Source of the DNA: Syntrophomonadaceae bacterium
Lineage (GTDB): Bacteria > Bacillota > Syntrophomonadia > Syntrophomonadales > Syntrophomonadaceae
Length of the DNA: 10,393 nt
Direction: 5' to 3'
Assembly: GCA_031265005.1 (NCBI GenBank)
Contig: JAISDD010000043.1
Coordinates: forward strand, 1-10,393
A model generated the notes under the pieces. The model was given only the letters and a program-made list of their open reading frames with translations. It had not been told where the DNA came from and searched no databases. Positions 1 through 7,633 of this stretch are shown here, one piece after another; positions within the stretch are counted from its first letter, which is position 1; every line of letters starts with the position of its first letter. The position numbers and the translations under genes are program-made.

Positions 1-2070
1 TACGACAACGGCGAGCCTTTCCGCGATTTTTCTTACAATGTGGTCTACAATGCGCCTTCCGTCTATCACAATCCCATAAGCCATACCACCCCGGGAACGA
101 CGATTGGCAATGTCTTCATTGACTGCGATTATGTGCTCGACTATCCGGATGAGTATATGCGGGATGTGTACGCGGGCGAGAGCGGGCGAGATATACTTGA
201 GACGCTGAACACCTTCCCAAGCTACTATACGAACGGGGTATATAAGTCTCTGCTCTGGCGCGAGAAATACCCTGAGCGCTATGAATTTTACGAGTATATG
301 TTGGATGATCAAGAGGAGATGTACCCTGTCATGACAGAGGTGCGCGACAATCTGACCGTCTATCTTGAAAAAAGGATGAGCGGCCGGGCGACCGAACTTC
401 CTGATTCTGCAACCATACCGACAGACGTGAAATACGGCAGAGTGGAAAACAATCATTTCCTCTATGACGATCCCGGCTTTGCCAGCATGCAAAACTACGA
501 CTTCCAGCTTTCCCAGGAAACCGCCGCAGAGTACGGTATCGAATGGCTCGACATGAGCAAGATCGGCGCGCCGGGCGGGTTTGCGAAACTTGAGCGTCTT
601 TCGGACCGCTATGAAGACCCGTTGCGGGGCATTGTGGCCGATAAGGAGATCAGCGTGGAGATCCTGAGCGGCAAAATATACAACATGGTGTCGCTCTGGC
701 GTGAAGTCACGCCCGGCGTTTGGGTCTGGGCTGTTGACGTGCCCCTGAACGGGGAGTTCACGGCATCGTTCCCGGTGAAGCCCGGCGGGACCTATACGGC
801 TTTCTATCACGGCGACGCGAACTACCCGCCGCAATTCATGGGTGGGATAGCCGGCACGGTGGGCGCGGCGCCGCCTGCCGGGGTACCGACCTTCACCGTA
901 GAACCAGACCATGACCGCTGGGACTACTTCCCGTTTGATCTGAGTGAGGATGTGGATGACGACAGCGGCGGTACGCCTCCATCCACGGTTTATGTCGCCG
1001 GCATCACGCTTACAGGCGGCGCGGTCATCACCGAAAAGGCTGGAACCTTACAGCTTACAGCCAATATCACACCCGGCAGCGCCACGGACAAGAGTGTCAC
1101 ATGGAGCGTCGTGAGCGGCGGCGAATACGCGGCGGTGGATGATACCGGCTGTGTAAGCGCGAAAGCGAACGGCAAGGCGGTCATACGCGCTACCGCGCGG
1201 GACGGCTCTAATGTGTATGGGGAAATCACAATTACCATCACCGGACAAACGTCGGGCAGCGGAAGCAGCGGCGGTTCTTCGGGAGGCGGCGGAGGCGGAA
1301 GCGCCACCACTGAAACTACTTCCGCAGAATCCGAACCGGAAGAAGAAATAATGGAACAAGAAGCGACACCGTTGGAGGAAAATCCCTTCATATCCGACCA
1401 TATCCAATACTTATATGGCTATGAAGACGGAACGGTACAAGCGGACCGGGTAATAAGCAGAGCGGAAGCGGCTGCTATATTCTTTAGGCTGCTGGCCGAC
1501 GCTAACAAAGACGCTTATGTAGTTTCCGGGCTTACAGACTTAGAAAGCGGAGCTTGGTACTACCAGTCAGTGGCCTATCTGAACAGCCAGGGCATAATCT
1601 CCGGATATCCGGACGGCAGCTTCAAGCCGGACGGAAACATCACCAGAGCCGAATACGCGGCTATGGTTTCCAGATTCGACGAACTGGCGGCGGGAAGCGG
1701 AGTAGCCTTCTATGACGTTCCTAATGAACACTGGGCGGTAAACTACATAAACAGCACGGCCAGCAAAGGCTGGGTCAGCGGATTTGAAGACGGCAGTTTC
1801 AGGCCTGAAAACAACGTGACCCGTGCTCAGGTAGTAACCATAGTAAACCCTATGCTGGGGCGCGGAATAGCTATGGAAGACATACCGGACTGGGCGCCTA
1901 AATACACGGATTTGACCACGGCTCATTGGGCTTACAGCGACATCATCGAAGCTTCTTGCGCTCATCAGTATGAACTGAATGAAGTGGGAAGCGAGATATG
2001 GATACCAGCAGGGCAAGCCGGGGGAGAAACTCAGCCGGATGAAACTGACGGGGCGGACAGCGCCGCCTGA
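1..2070 (+). CDS. SLH-anchored surface protein with beta-helix and BIG2 domains (5' partial)
   Basis: The frame is open from base 1, so the true start lies upstream; 689 residues are visible. Residues 1 to about 195 look like the end of a right-handed parallel beta-helix domain: NVFIDCDYV, then SLLWREKYPE, then DDPGFASMQNYDFQLS and a closing YGIEWLDMSKIG are sequence habits of that fold, common in polysaccharide-acting proteins. Residues about 330-414 form a BIG2-type Ig-like domain (VAGITLTGG, LTANITPGSATDKSVTWS, GKAVIRATA). A Gly/Ser linker follows at about 418-436, then an acidic stretch and three SLH repeats (GYEDGTVQADRVISRAEA, GYPDGSFKPDGNITRAEY, GFEDGSFRPENNVTRAQ) with a partial fourth start (YTDLTTAHWAY). 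SLH domains bind pyruvylated secondary cell-wall polymers, so the protein should sit in the S-layer. The substrate of the beta-helix part cannot be told, because any catalytic region lies upstream. Confidence 0.88.
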   Translation, partial: YDNGEPFRDFSYNVVYNAPSVYHNPISHTTPGTTIGNVFIDCDYVLDYPDEYMRDVYAGESGRDILETLNTFPSYYTNGVYKSLLWREKYPERYEFYEYMLDDQEEMYPVMTEVRDNLTVYLEKRMSGRATELPDSATIPTDVKYGRVENNHFLYDDPGFASMQNYDFQLSQETAAEYGIEWLDMSKIGAPGGFAKLERLSDRYEDPLRGIVADKEISVEILSGKIYNMVSLWREVTPGVWVWAVDVPLNGEFTASFPVKPGGTYTAFYHGDANYPPQFMGGIAGTVGAAPPAGVPTFTVEPDHDRWDYFPFDLSEDVDDDSGGTPPSTVYVAGITLTGGAVITEKAGTLQLTANITPGSATDKSVTWSVVSGGEYAAVDDTGCVSAKANGKAVIRATARDGSNVYGEITITITGQTSGSGSSGGSSGGGGGGSATTETTSAESEPEEEIMEQEATPLEENPFISDHIQYLYGYEDGTVQADRVISRAEAAAIFFRLLADANKDAYVVSGLTDLESGAWYYQSVAYLNSQGIISGYPDGSFKPDGNITRAEYAAMVSRFDELAAGSGVAFYDVPNEHWAVNYINSTASKGWVSGFEDGSFRPENNVTRAQVVTIVNPMLGRGIAMEDIPDWAPKYTDLTTAHWAYSDIIEASCAHQYELNEVGSEIWIPAGQAGGETQPDETDGADSAA

Positions 2071-2120
2071 AAAGATTCAAGAAACGGGACGCTGGATTAG
2101 AAATTAGATTAGATTTACTA

Positions 2121-2158
2121 AAGAAGGCAGTTGCCGCGTATGCGGCAACTGCCTTCTT
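2121..2158. terminator. Perfect 17-bp hairpin between convergent genes, probable bidirectional terminator
   Basis: The arm at 2121-2137 (aagaaggcagttgccgc) is perfectly complementary to 2142-2158, with a 4-base loop. It lies 50 bases after the stop of the SLH protein gene and about 125 bases beyond the stop of the convergent minus-strand gene, which is where a shared terminator is expected. Neither side has a long T run: the + strand reads CTTCTTGCTCC and the - strand CTTCTTTAGTAAAT. Termination is therefore inferred from the stem and its position, and may be somewhat better for the minus-strand transcript. Confidence 0.6.
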
Positions 2159-2283
2159 GCTCCAGTGTCCAAGTACCATTTTGCTGTGAATAGCTTTCTG
2201 GATTGCTTGTGCCCCGCAGGGTATATGTGCGCAGTGCAGCAGCAGATAGATGTTTGGGGTTGCACTGAGGTCTCATAATAATG

Positions 2284-3786
2284 TTAATTATAGTAATACC
2301 AGCTTCTTTCAAATGCGCTTTGTTTTCTCATATAGTTTTCTTGTTCGTTGTGGTCGGCGTGATCTTCATTGACCCAAAAATCGTTTTTAATGATATCGAA
2401 AGATTGTTTTTCGTTGTTCCACTGCATGAGGGAATATGCGGTTCCAATGATGTCGTTGCGGCCCCATAGAGAACAATATTGCGCGGACATAATTTCAAAA
2501 ATACCGTCATTATTGTAATCTACCGGTTTGAAAATATGAAAATAAGGATCAGTACCGTCCCAATTGTTGTTGATTAAGGACGCAATGTCAGTTAAATTTC
2601 CGTTTTCATCAAAGTAAGGATTAAAATTTTGGCGTACAAAAGTGATAGAGAAGCCAGTAAACATGTTCTCAATAGTGTATGAAAAACCGTCGCTTAAAAC
2701 TAATTCAAAGCCGGTGCCCAAAGTTAAGCCGGAATTTACGCTGTGCGCTGCGTTATCGCGTAATTCAGCGCTATAATTCGTATCGGAGCCGGAGTTTACA
2801 TTTTCCCGTATATCGTACATATTATCGCCCGTGCCGTTACTGTCTTCATCAGTATTGGTGTCAAAAGCGCTGCTGTAGTAATCAGCGCCAGAGGCAGCGC
2901 TGCCGTTATTAATACTACTGGCGGCGAAACTATCGTCAAACATATGGTCAGGGCCAAAGCTGGCGTCATGATAAAAAATATTTATTAAATCACCGTCTTC
3001 CCATTTGAAAATAGAAACGGTATATGGAGATGGTTCGGATTTAGCTTCGATTTCATTATGAATGATGATTTCATCGCTGTGGTCGCCGTCGATATCGGCT
3101 AGATAAAATTCGGTAAAATAGGCGCTGTCAGTTAGTTCTTTGCATAGTGTTTCGCCTTCGTCACCTTCAATAAAGAGTAAAGGAGTGCAATAAAGAGGGT
3201 TATCTTCCGACAGAAGACCGAGAAGAATTACTGTAGCGTTTGAGCCGGCGCTGAAGTTGCCTTTTTCGGCTTGATATACGCGCAGCTGAGAAATTAATTC
3301 CGGAGGATAGTTAAAATAATTGACGGCTAACTGTTTATATTCGTCATAACCTTTAAGCTCATTATCGCCGGATAGAGCGGTAATTTTTTCAGGGTCAGCC
3401 AATTCAGGGCCTTTTTCCCAAATCAATCTTTCATTAGCTTCATTTTTTATGTATATTCCTGAAAAAGAAGACAAATTGTGCCTAATTACTATATTGAAAG
3501 CATTATCATTTTTAAAATATCCGGATATTTTATTATAGTGTATCCCTATGTAGACGTTTCCATCTTCAATTTCGAAGATGTAACCTAAAAATGACGCGTC
3601 GCTGGCCGTCGTATACCCTTTCAAAATAATATAATCGTTGTCTGCGTCTACATATTCCAGTTTTATGGAAGCAGGGTCAATGCAGGTTTTGAAGCCCAAT
3701 AGTTTCCACCCAAAACAAATTCCTAAAAATGCGGCAATGATTATGATTAAAACCACAGCGATTATGGTTAACGCTCTTTTGGCCAT
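2284..3786 (-). CDS. Membrane-anchored acidic protein with FG-GAP/VCBS-like calcium-loop motifs, function unknown
   Basis: This is a complete 500-residue frame. The ATG at 3784-3786 is preceded by a strong AGAGGGG site (3792-3798 on the complement, 5-base spacing). Residues about 6-28 form one hydrophobic helix after MAKR, so the protein is probably anchored in the membrane with its bulk outside. No Cys sits where a lipobox would need it. Two Asp-rich loops, YLADIDGDHSDEIII (228-242) and PVDYNNDGIFEIM (421-433), look like the calcium-binding turns of FG-GAP/VCBS beta-propeller proteins. Between them, about 286-350 is low-complexity and rich in Ser, Asn, Asp and Gly, probably a disordered insertion. 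The gene converges on the SLH protein and diverges from the small gene at 4173. I do not recognise a specific family. An extracytoplasmic sensing or adhesion role is only a guess. Confidence 0.75.
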   Translation of the reverse strand: MAKRALTIIAVVLIIIIAAFLGICFGWKLLGFKTCIDPASIKLEYVDADNDYIILKGYTTASDASFLGYIFEIEDGNVYIGIHYNKISGYFKNDNAFNIVIRHNLSSFSGIYIKNEANERLIWEKGPELADPEKITALSGDNELKGYDEYKQLAVNYFNYPPELISQLRVYQAEKGNFSAGSNATVILLGLLSEDNPLYCTPLLFIEGDEGETLCKELTDSAYFTEFYLADIDGDHSDEIIIHNEIEAKSEPSPYTVSIFKWEDGDLINIFYHDASFGPDHMFDDSFAASSINNGSAASGADYYSSAFDTNTDEDSNGTGDNMYDIRENVNSGSDTNYSAELRDNAAHSVNSGLTLGTGFELVLSDGFSYTIENMFTGFSITFVRQNFNPYFDENGNLTDIASLINNNWDGTDPYFHIFKPVDYNNDGIFEIMSAQYCSLWGRNDIIGTAYSLMQWNNEKQSFDIIKNDFWVNEDHADHNEQENYMRKQSAFERSWYYYN

Positions 3787-3868
3787 GAAAACCCCTCTGT
3801 TTTACAATAAAATTAAGATCATTTATTTTTCAGCGCGTCCGGCGAAAATCTTTCGTTTCTTCAAACTA

Positions 3869-3896
3869 TAAGACTAGTGCGGCCAAGCGGCGATAT
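3869..3896 (+). promoter_or_regulatory. Weak sigma-28 (SigD)-like promoter candidate
   Basis: TAAG at 3869-3872 and GGCGATAT at 3889-3896, separated by 16 bases, each differ by one base from the SigD/FliA consensus TAAA-N15-GCCGATAT. The orientation would drive the small gene at 4173, about 280 bases away. A flagellar sigma factor would suit a glycan cluster that modifies flagellin, but the match is imperfect and could be chance. Confidence 0.2.
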
Positions 3897-3915
3897 AATT
3901 AACGCTTAAATATGG

Positions 3916-3930
3916 TACTTATGATAAGTA
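3916..3930. promoter_or_regulatory. 15-bp perfect dyad, possible operator
   Basis: tacttatGataagta is a perfect inverted repeat with 7-base arms around one central G, flanked by AT-rich imperfect symmetry. It sits in the divergent intergenic region between 3786 and 4173, a normal place for a dimeric regulator to bind. It is too short to be a terminator. No regulator gene is present in the window to pair it with. Confidence 0.3.
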
Positions 3931-4172
3931 TCGACTTAAAATATAGAATTTATTAAGCTAAATATTCAATAAGTACAAAGGCGCCGGATATTATTGCAAA
4001 GCCGGGCGCGTTGAATTATCATAAAACGTAAGTTTGTATATAGGCTGATATATTTAGGATGAGCGACTGAGTAGGCAGGTAACATGCCAGCGGCAGTACT
4101 TTATCAAAAGATGACAGATCCAACATGATGTTGACTATGGAATATTGAAATGTAAGGCAAAAGGGAGCATTT

Positions 4173-4415
4173 ATGGGTGTTGTGGTAATATCTATAATTT
4201 CCTTGGTAACCAATGCTTTTTTAGGCAAATACAGAAAAAAATATAAGAAAATGACATTTATGTGGTTGTTAATGATACATGCTTCAATACCGCTGATTGT
4301 TTTTTTACGTATCTGGTTGGGTACACCTAATATTTTTATATTGGTTTTTATAGGATGTGCGGTATTGGGACAAGCGATCGGCTCTAAAGTTTTAGCTGAG
4401 AAAAGAAATAATTAA
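4173..4415 (+). CDS. Small two-helix membrane protein, function unknown
   Basis: An 80-residue protein. A good ribosome binding site (AGGGAG at about 4161-4166) precedes the ATG at a normal distance. Two hydrophobic segments are clear, at about 28-46 (FMWLLMIHASIPLIVFLRI) and 52-70 (NIFILVFIGCAVLGQAIG). They are separated by a short LGTP turn and preceded by a strongly basic stretch (GKYRKKYKK). By the positive-inside rule, the loop before helix 1 and the C-terminal KVLAEKRNN should be cytoplasmic, giving a hairpin topology. The N-terminal dozen residues (GVVVISIISLV) are also hydrophobic and may lie in the membrane. I do not recognise the family. The gene precedes the glycan cluster but is separated from it by 429 bases, so shared function is uncertain. 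Confidence 0.6.
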   Translation: MGVVVISIISLVTNAFLGKYRKKYKKMTFMWLLMIHASIPLIVFLRIWLGTPNIFILVFIGCAVLGQAIGSKVLAEKRNN

Positions 4416-4844
4416 AGTTTGTTTTTCAGCGTTAGAAATTAAGTTGCCAGTTAAGGATAAAAACTATTTCTGGAGCCAGAAAAAGGTATATTTGAACATG
4501 GGAAAAAACAAAAAGCGTTTATTATGAATATAGCATCATAATTACTGTTTAAAAAGGAAATCAGCAAAAAAATGCGAAATCAGTAAAAAATTAAGGAATT
4601 CAGTTTGATAAAGCGGCGGTTAATAATGAGAAAGCTGTTATGTTTAAGGAAAAAATATTCGAAATTATATAAAGCGATTTATTATTTAGTTCATGCGTTC
4701 TGCAAAAAAAGAAAAAGCTGCTGCGCGTGACGCGACTGTCAGTTTTCTTATAAAGTAAGATATAAAAACAATTACTGTGCGAGGCTGAAAAATAACTGAG
4801 TTGAGATGTAAAATTCTGATGAATACAAATGAGCGGAGTAAAGT
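4416..4844. other. AT-rich intergenic region, no convincing gene
   Basis: These 429 bases are AT-rich and stop-dense in all frames. Visible elements are a short hairpin (TTTCTGG at 4467-4473 with CCAGAAA at 4476-4482), a near-exact 14-base direct repeat (4557-4570 and 4576-4589, gaaatcagYaaaaa), and a 34-codon basic, Cys-containing frame at 4626-4730 that lacks a good ribosome binding site. The promoter of the methylase-led cluster should be here, but I could not pick a convincing -35/-10 pair. Confidence 0.45.
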
Positions 4845-5468
4845 ATGATGAAAAATTTTAAAACTGAACAGGAGTTCTTTTGGGCAGGTGAATTCGGTGA
4901 TGATTATATATCACGCAATAGTAACAAAAAGCTGATTGCGGCCAATGTCAATCTTTTTTCAAAAATCCTTGAAAAAACCCGCAATGTTAAATCAATAATA
5001 GAATTTGGCGCCAATATCGGTAACAATATCGACGCGATTAGATCTTTATTTCCCGATTGCGATTGCTCGGCGGTGGAAATCAATAAAAAGGCCGCCGATA
5101 TATTACGCGGCAAAAATGTTAAAGTCTATAACGCTTCTATTCTTGATTTTACCATAGAACAAAAAAGTGATTTGTCTTTTACTAAAGGTGTTTTGATACA
5201 TATTAATCCCGATGAATTGCAAACGGTATATCAAAAGCTTTATTACGCGTCAAAAAAATATATTTTAATTGTGGAATATTATAATCCGGTGCCTGTGGAA
5301 ATTAATTATCGCGGACATGAAGGAAAATTGTTTAAGAGAGATTTCGCCGGTGAATTATTGGATAAATATCCTGATTTGTCTCTTATTGAATATGGCTTTG
5401 TTTATCACAGGGATAACAATTTTGCTCAGGATGATTTAACATGGTTCCTTTTAGAGAAAAATAAATGA
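4845..5468 (+). CDS. Pseudaminic acid biosynthesis-associated SAM-dependent methyltransferase
   Basis: A 207-residue class I methyltransferase of the family annotated as pseudaminic acid biosynthesis-associated methylase. The N-terminus KTEQEFFWAGEFGDDYISRN (6-25) is the family's hallmark. The SAM-binding motif I is IIEFGANIGNN (51-61), the acidic end of strand 2 is CSAVEIN (74-80), and a post-motif GVLIHINPDEL (115-125) follows. The family occurs in loci for nonulosonic acids on flagellin or other surface glycans. The exact methyl acceptor is not established by the sequence. GGAG at 4835-4838 supports the ATG at 4845, but the adjacent ATG at 4848 is equally well spaced. This is the first gene of the cluster, 25 bases before the radical SAM gene, so the two are probably co-transcribed. 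Confidence 0.85.
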   Translation: MMKNFKTEQEFFWAGEFGDDYISRNSNKKLIAANVNLFSKILEKTRNVKSIIEFGANIGNNIDAIRSLFPDCDCSAVEINKKAADILRGKNVKVYNASILDFTIEQKSDLSFTKGVLIHINPDELQTVYQKLYYASKKYILIVEYYNPVPVEINYRGHEGKLFKRDFAGELLDKYPDLSLIEYGFVYHRDNNFAQDDLTWFLLEKNK

Positions 5469-5493
5469 TATTTACTGGAGGAGTATTTATATT

Positions 5494-6440
5494 ATGAAAA
5501 TTAACTATGATACCTTCCCTGATGTTGTTCGTATTGAGACCTCTGGGTTGTGTAATTTCCAGTGCAAACATTGTACCAATATTTGGGAATGGGGGGGGGT
5601 AAAAGAGGTTTATTCTCCTGGGAGCTATTTAATATTCTTTTAAATCAACTTGGTGAAATGAAATTTATTCCAAGAGTTGTTGTTTTGTATCATGGAGGCG
5701 AGCCCTTGCTAAATAAGAATTTGTGTACTTTTGTTAGAGTTTTAATGGATTATGGGGTTAAAAAAACTGCTATCGTTACTAATACATCGTTGTTAGCCAA
5801 AGAAACGATAAAAGATCTTCTTGATTCGGGCTTGACTGATTTAACCGCATCTTATGATGGTACAAGCGCAAAAGAAAACGACTATATAAGAACAGGCGCT
5901 AATTTTATTAATGATAGTCAGAATCTATTGAATTTGTTAAAGCTAAAAAAGGCGCAAGGCAGTCCCCTTAATATTACGATTAGTAATGTCCAAGTATATA
6001 CAAAAAATGAGGTTAAAAGACTCGGGAACGGCTACAGTGATTATTCTTTGCAAAATATGCCTTCGTATATTAAGGAACGCTTCAAGGAATTTGAAGATGA
6101 TTTAGAATACACGTCATTTCCAGCCATGGTATGGCCAGGATATGATATAATTTCTTCTCCTTATAAAATATTTGTCAATGAGTGCAGCGATCTATCAAAG
6201 ATATGCAGCCTGGCGTTCGAGACAATTACTGTTTTAGCTAATGGTAATGTTGTTCCCTGTTGTTATGATCTTAGAGGTGATTGTGTATTTGGAAATATTC
6301 TAAATAATAGCATCATTGATATTTGGAATAATAGCAAATATACAAGATTCCGGGATAATTTAAAGAAAGGGTTTTATAAGGATAATGGAATATGTGCTGA
6401 ATGCATAATATACAGCGACAAATTTTTGATAAAAAATTGA
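5494..6440 (+). CDS. Radical SAM/SPASM protein, frame broken at a G9 tract (probable phase-variable gene, OFF state)
   Basis: The ATG at 5494 follows a strong GGAGGAG site (5477-5483). In that frame the protein begins with the radical SAM motif CNFQCKHC (Cys20, Cys24, Cys27), but it runs through nine G at 5591-5599 and stops at 5641-5643 after 49 residues. The rest of the domain continues in another frame to the stop at 6438-6440: a post-tract KRGLFSWELFN, then LYHGGEPLLNK, the usual SAM-contacting GGEP motif. The SPASM-type end is CSLAFETITVLANGNVVPCC, then CVFGNI, then GICAEC, which would hold auxiliary iron-sulfur clusters. One extra G, or two fewer, gives a single 315- or 314-residue protein. 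As sequenced, no product has both cluster motif and barrel. Its place between the methylase and the amidotransferase suggests it alters the same sugar or its protein carrier. The reaction is unknown. Confidence 0.82.
5591..5599 (+). repeat. Homopolymeric G9 tract at the frame break
   Basis: Nine consecutive G lie within AT-rich coding DNA, directly after the codons for the radical SAM cysteine motif. Runs of this length are prone to slipped-strand mispairing and act as ON/OFF switches in known phase-variable surface-glycan genes, for example in Campylobacter. In this gene, 7 or 10 G would be the ON lengths and 9 is OFF. A homopolymer-length sequencing or assembly error would look the same. 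Confidence 0.8.
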
Positions 6441-6475
6441 ATGTGGTACTCAAAAAATTTTAAGGGGAATTTAAT

Positions 6476-7633
6476 ATGCGTTATTGTACGAAATGCGTTA
6501 TGCCGGATACGAAGCCTGATTTACAGTTTAACGATGATGGCGTTTGCAGCGCCTGTCAGAATATTCTGGAAAGAAAAGAAATAGACTGGGAATCTCGAAA
6601 AAGAGAGCTGAAAGAGATACTGGGGCGCTATGTTTCAAAAGACGGCTCTAATTGGGATTGCATTGTTCCTGTCAGCGGAGGGAAGGATAGTACTTACCAA
6701 GTTATAAGAATGTTGCAATTTGGGATGAATCCTCTTTGTGTAACTGCTACAACTTGTGACCTGTCCGACATAGGCCGAAAGAATATTGAAAACATAAAAT
6801 CTTTAGGTGTTGATTATATAGAAATATCTCCCAATAAAGATATACGCAGAAAACTCAATCGTATTGGGCTGATTCAGGTCGGGGATATTTCGTGGCCGGA
6901 ACATTGCGGTATATTTACTATACCAGTCAGAGTCGCTGTTCAATATAAGGTCCCTCTTATTGTCTGGGGCGAAAATTCGCAAAATGAATATGGCGGACCG
7001 GGCGCAGACGCGAAGAACAATGTACTAACACGCCGCTGGCTCGAAGAGTTCGGAGGATTGTTGGGATTACGGGTAACTGATTTGATTGGCTTGGAAGGAA
7101 TTGAAAGAAAAATGCTTATTCCTTATACTTATCCTACGGATGAGGAATTAAAGGAAGTCGGCGTAACAGGTATTTTTTTAGGGTATTATATTCCCTGGGA
7201 TGGCTATCAAAACGCGCTTATCGCTCAAGCCCATGGTTTTACATCATTGAATACGACGGTTGAAGGTTCGATGGTAAACTATGAGAATCTTGATAATCAT
7301 CAGACGGGAATTCACGACTATTTCAAATTTTTGAAGTTTGGATTTGGAAGGGCTACTGATATAGCGTGTTTACATCTCCGCCGCGGCCGTATTACCCGAA
7401 GAGACGCGATTGAAATAGTGCGTAGACATGACGGCAAATTCCCGTGGACCTATCTGGACAAACCGCTTGAGGAAATTCTAAGGCCGCTTGACCTCACAAT
7501 AGACGAATTTATCCAAATTTGCGACCGTTTTACCAATAAAAAACTATTTATTACAGACGCCAACGGGAATTTAGTGAAGGATAAATATGGGAATTTGACA
7601 AAGAAGGTATATCCGCAGGACAATGAGCAGTAA
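6476..7633 (+). CDS. N-acetyl sugar amidotransferase (PseA/WbpG/WbuX family)
   Basis: A 385-residue ATP-dependent amidotransferase that converts an acetamido group on a sugar into an acetamidino group, using ammonia supplied by its HisH/HisF-like partners. The N-terminus has two CxxC pairs (Cys4/Cys7 and Cys24/Cys27), probably a zinc site. An ATP-pyrophosphatase PP-loop, VPVSGGKDST, lies at about 64-73. Characterised relatives act in surface polysaccharides or flagellin glycans: WbpG on a diacetamido-mannuronic acid in Pseudomonas, and PseA on pseudaminic acid in Campylobacter. Which sugar is used here is not shown, although the methylase upstream favours a pseudaminic-type acid. AAGGGG at 6462-6467 precedes the ATG. 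The stop TAA overlaps the next gene's ATG by one base (TAATG), which points to translational coupling. Confidence 0.9.
   Translation: MRYCTKCVMPDTKPDLQFNDDGVCSACQNILERKEIDWESRKRELKEILGRYVSKDGSNWDCIVPVSGGKDSTYQVIRMLQFGMNPLCVTATTCDLSDIGRKNIENIKSLGVDYIEISPNKDIRRKLNRIGLIQVGDISWPEHCGIFTIPVRVAVQYKVPLIVWGENSQNEYGGPGADAKNNVLTRRWLEEFGGLLGLRVTDLIGLEGIERKMLIPYTYPTDEELKEVGVTGIFLGYYIPWDGYQNALIAQAHGFTSLNTTVEGSMVNYENLDNHQTGIHDYFKFLKFGFGRATDIACLHLRRGRITRRDAIEIVRRHDGKFPWTYLDKPLEEILRPLDLTIDEFIQICDRFTNKKLFITDANGNLVKDKYGNLTKKVYPQDNEQ

Larger units (their letters stand above)
3787..4172. other. Divergent intergenic region with a possible operator and weak promoter-like signals
   Basis: No convincing gene is seen in these 386 bases, which must carry promoters for the minus-strand gene ending its 5' side at 3786 and for the plus-strand gene at 4173. 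It contains a 15-bp dyad (3916-3930). It also has a bulged GC-rich hairpin at about 3982-4010, in which GCGCCGG pairs with CCGGGCGC around an AT-rich loop, and a tight TGCC-AGC-GGCA hairpin near 4085-4095. A minus-strand frame starting at 4228 runs through part of it but lacks a ribosome binding site and overlaps the better-supported gene at 4173. Confidence 0.4.

Noticed and set aside
990..1407. Two long minus-strand frames, one proline-rich
   Set aside because: They are antisense to the BIG2 domain and Gly/Ser linker, whose GC-rich codons keep the opposite strand open; no ribosome binding site or domain is seen.
2118..2312. Minus-strand frame of 64 codons across the terminator hairpin
   Set aside because: It reads through the perfect hairpin and overlaps the end of the 500-residue gene in another frame; no start signal is seen.
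4019..4228. Minus-strand frame of 69 codons over the start of the small membrane protein gene
   Set aside because: It has no ribosome binding site and overlaps a plus-strand gene with a strong one and clear membrane helices.
5088..5095. GCCGATAT match to the sigma-28 -10 box
   Set aside because: It lies inside the methyltransferase coding sequence (Ala-Ala-Asp codons) and has no correctly spaced TAAA.
5562..6440. Separate gene starting at the GTG at 5562
   Set aside because: That start has no ribosome binding site, lies inside the radical SAM motif in the wrong frame and would lack the cluster cysteines; a frame break in one gene explains both halves.
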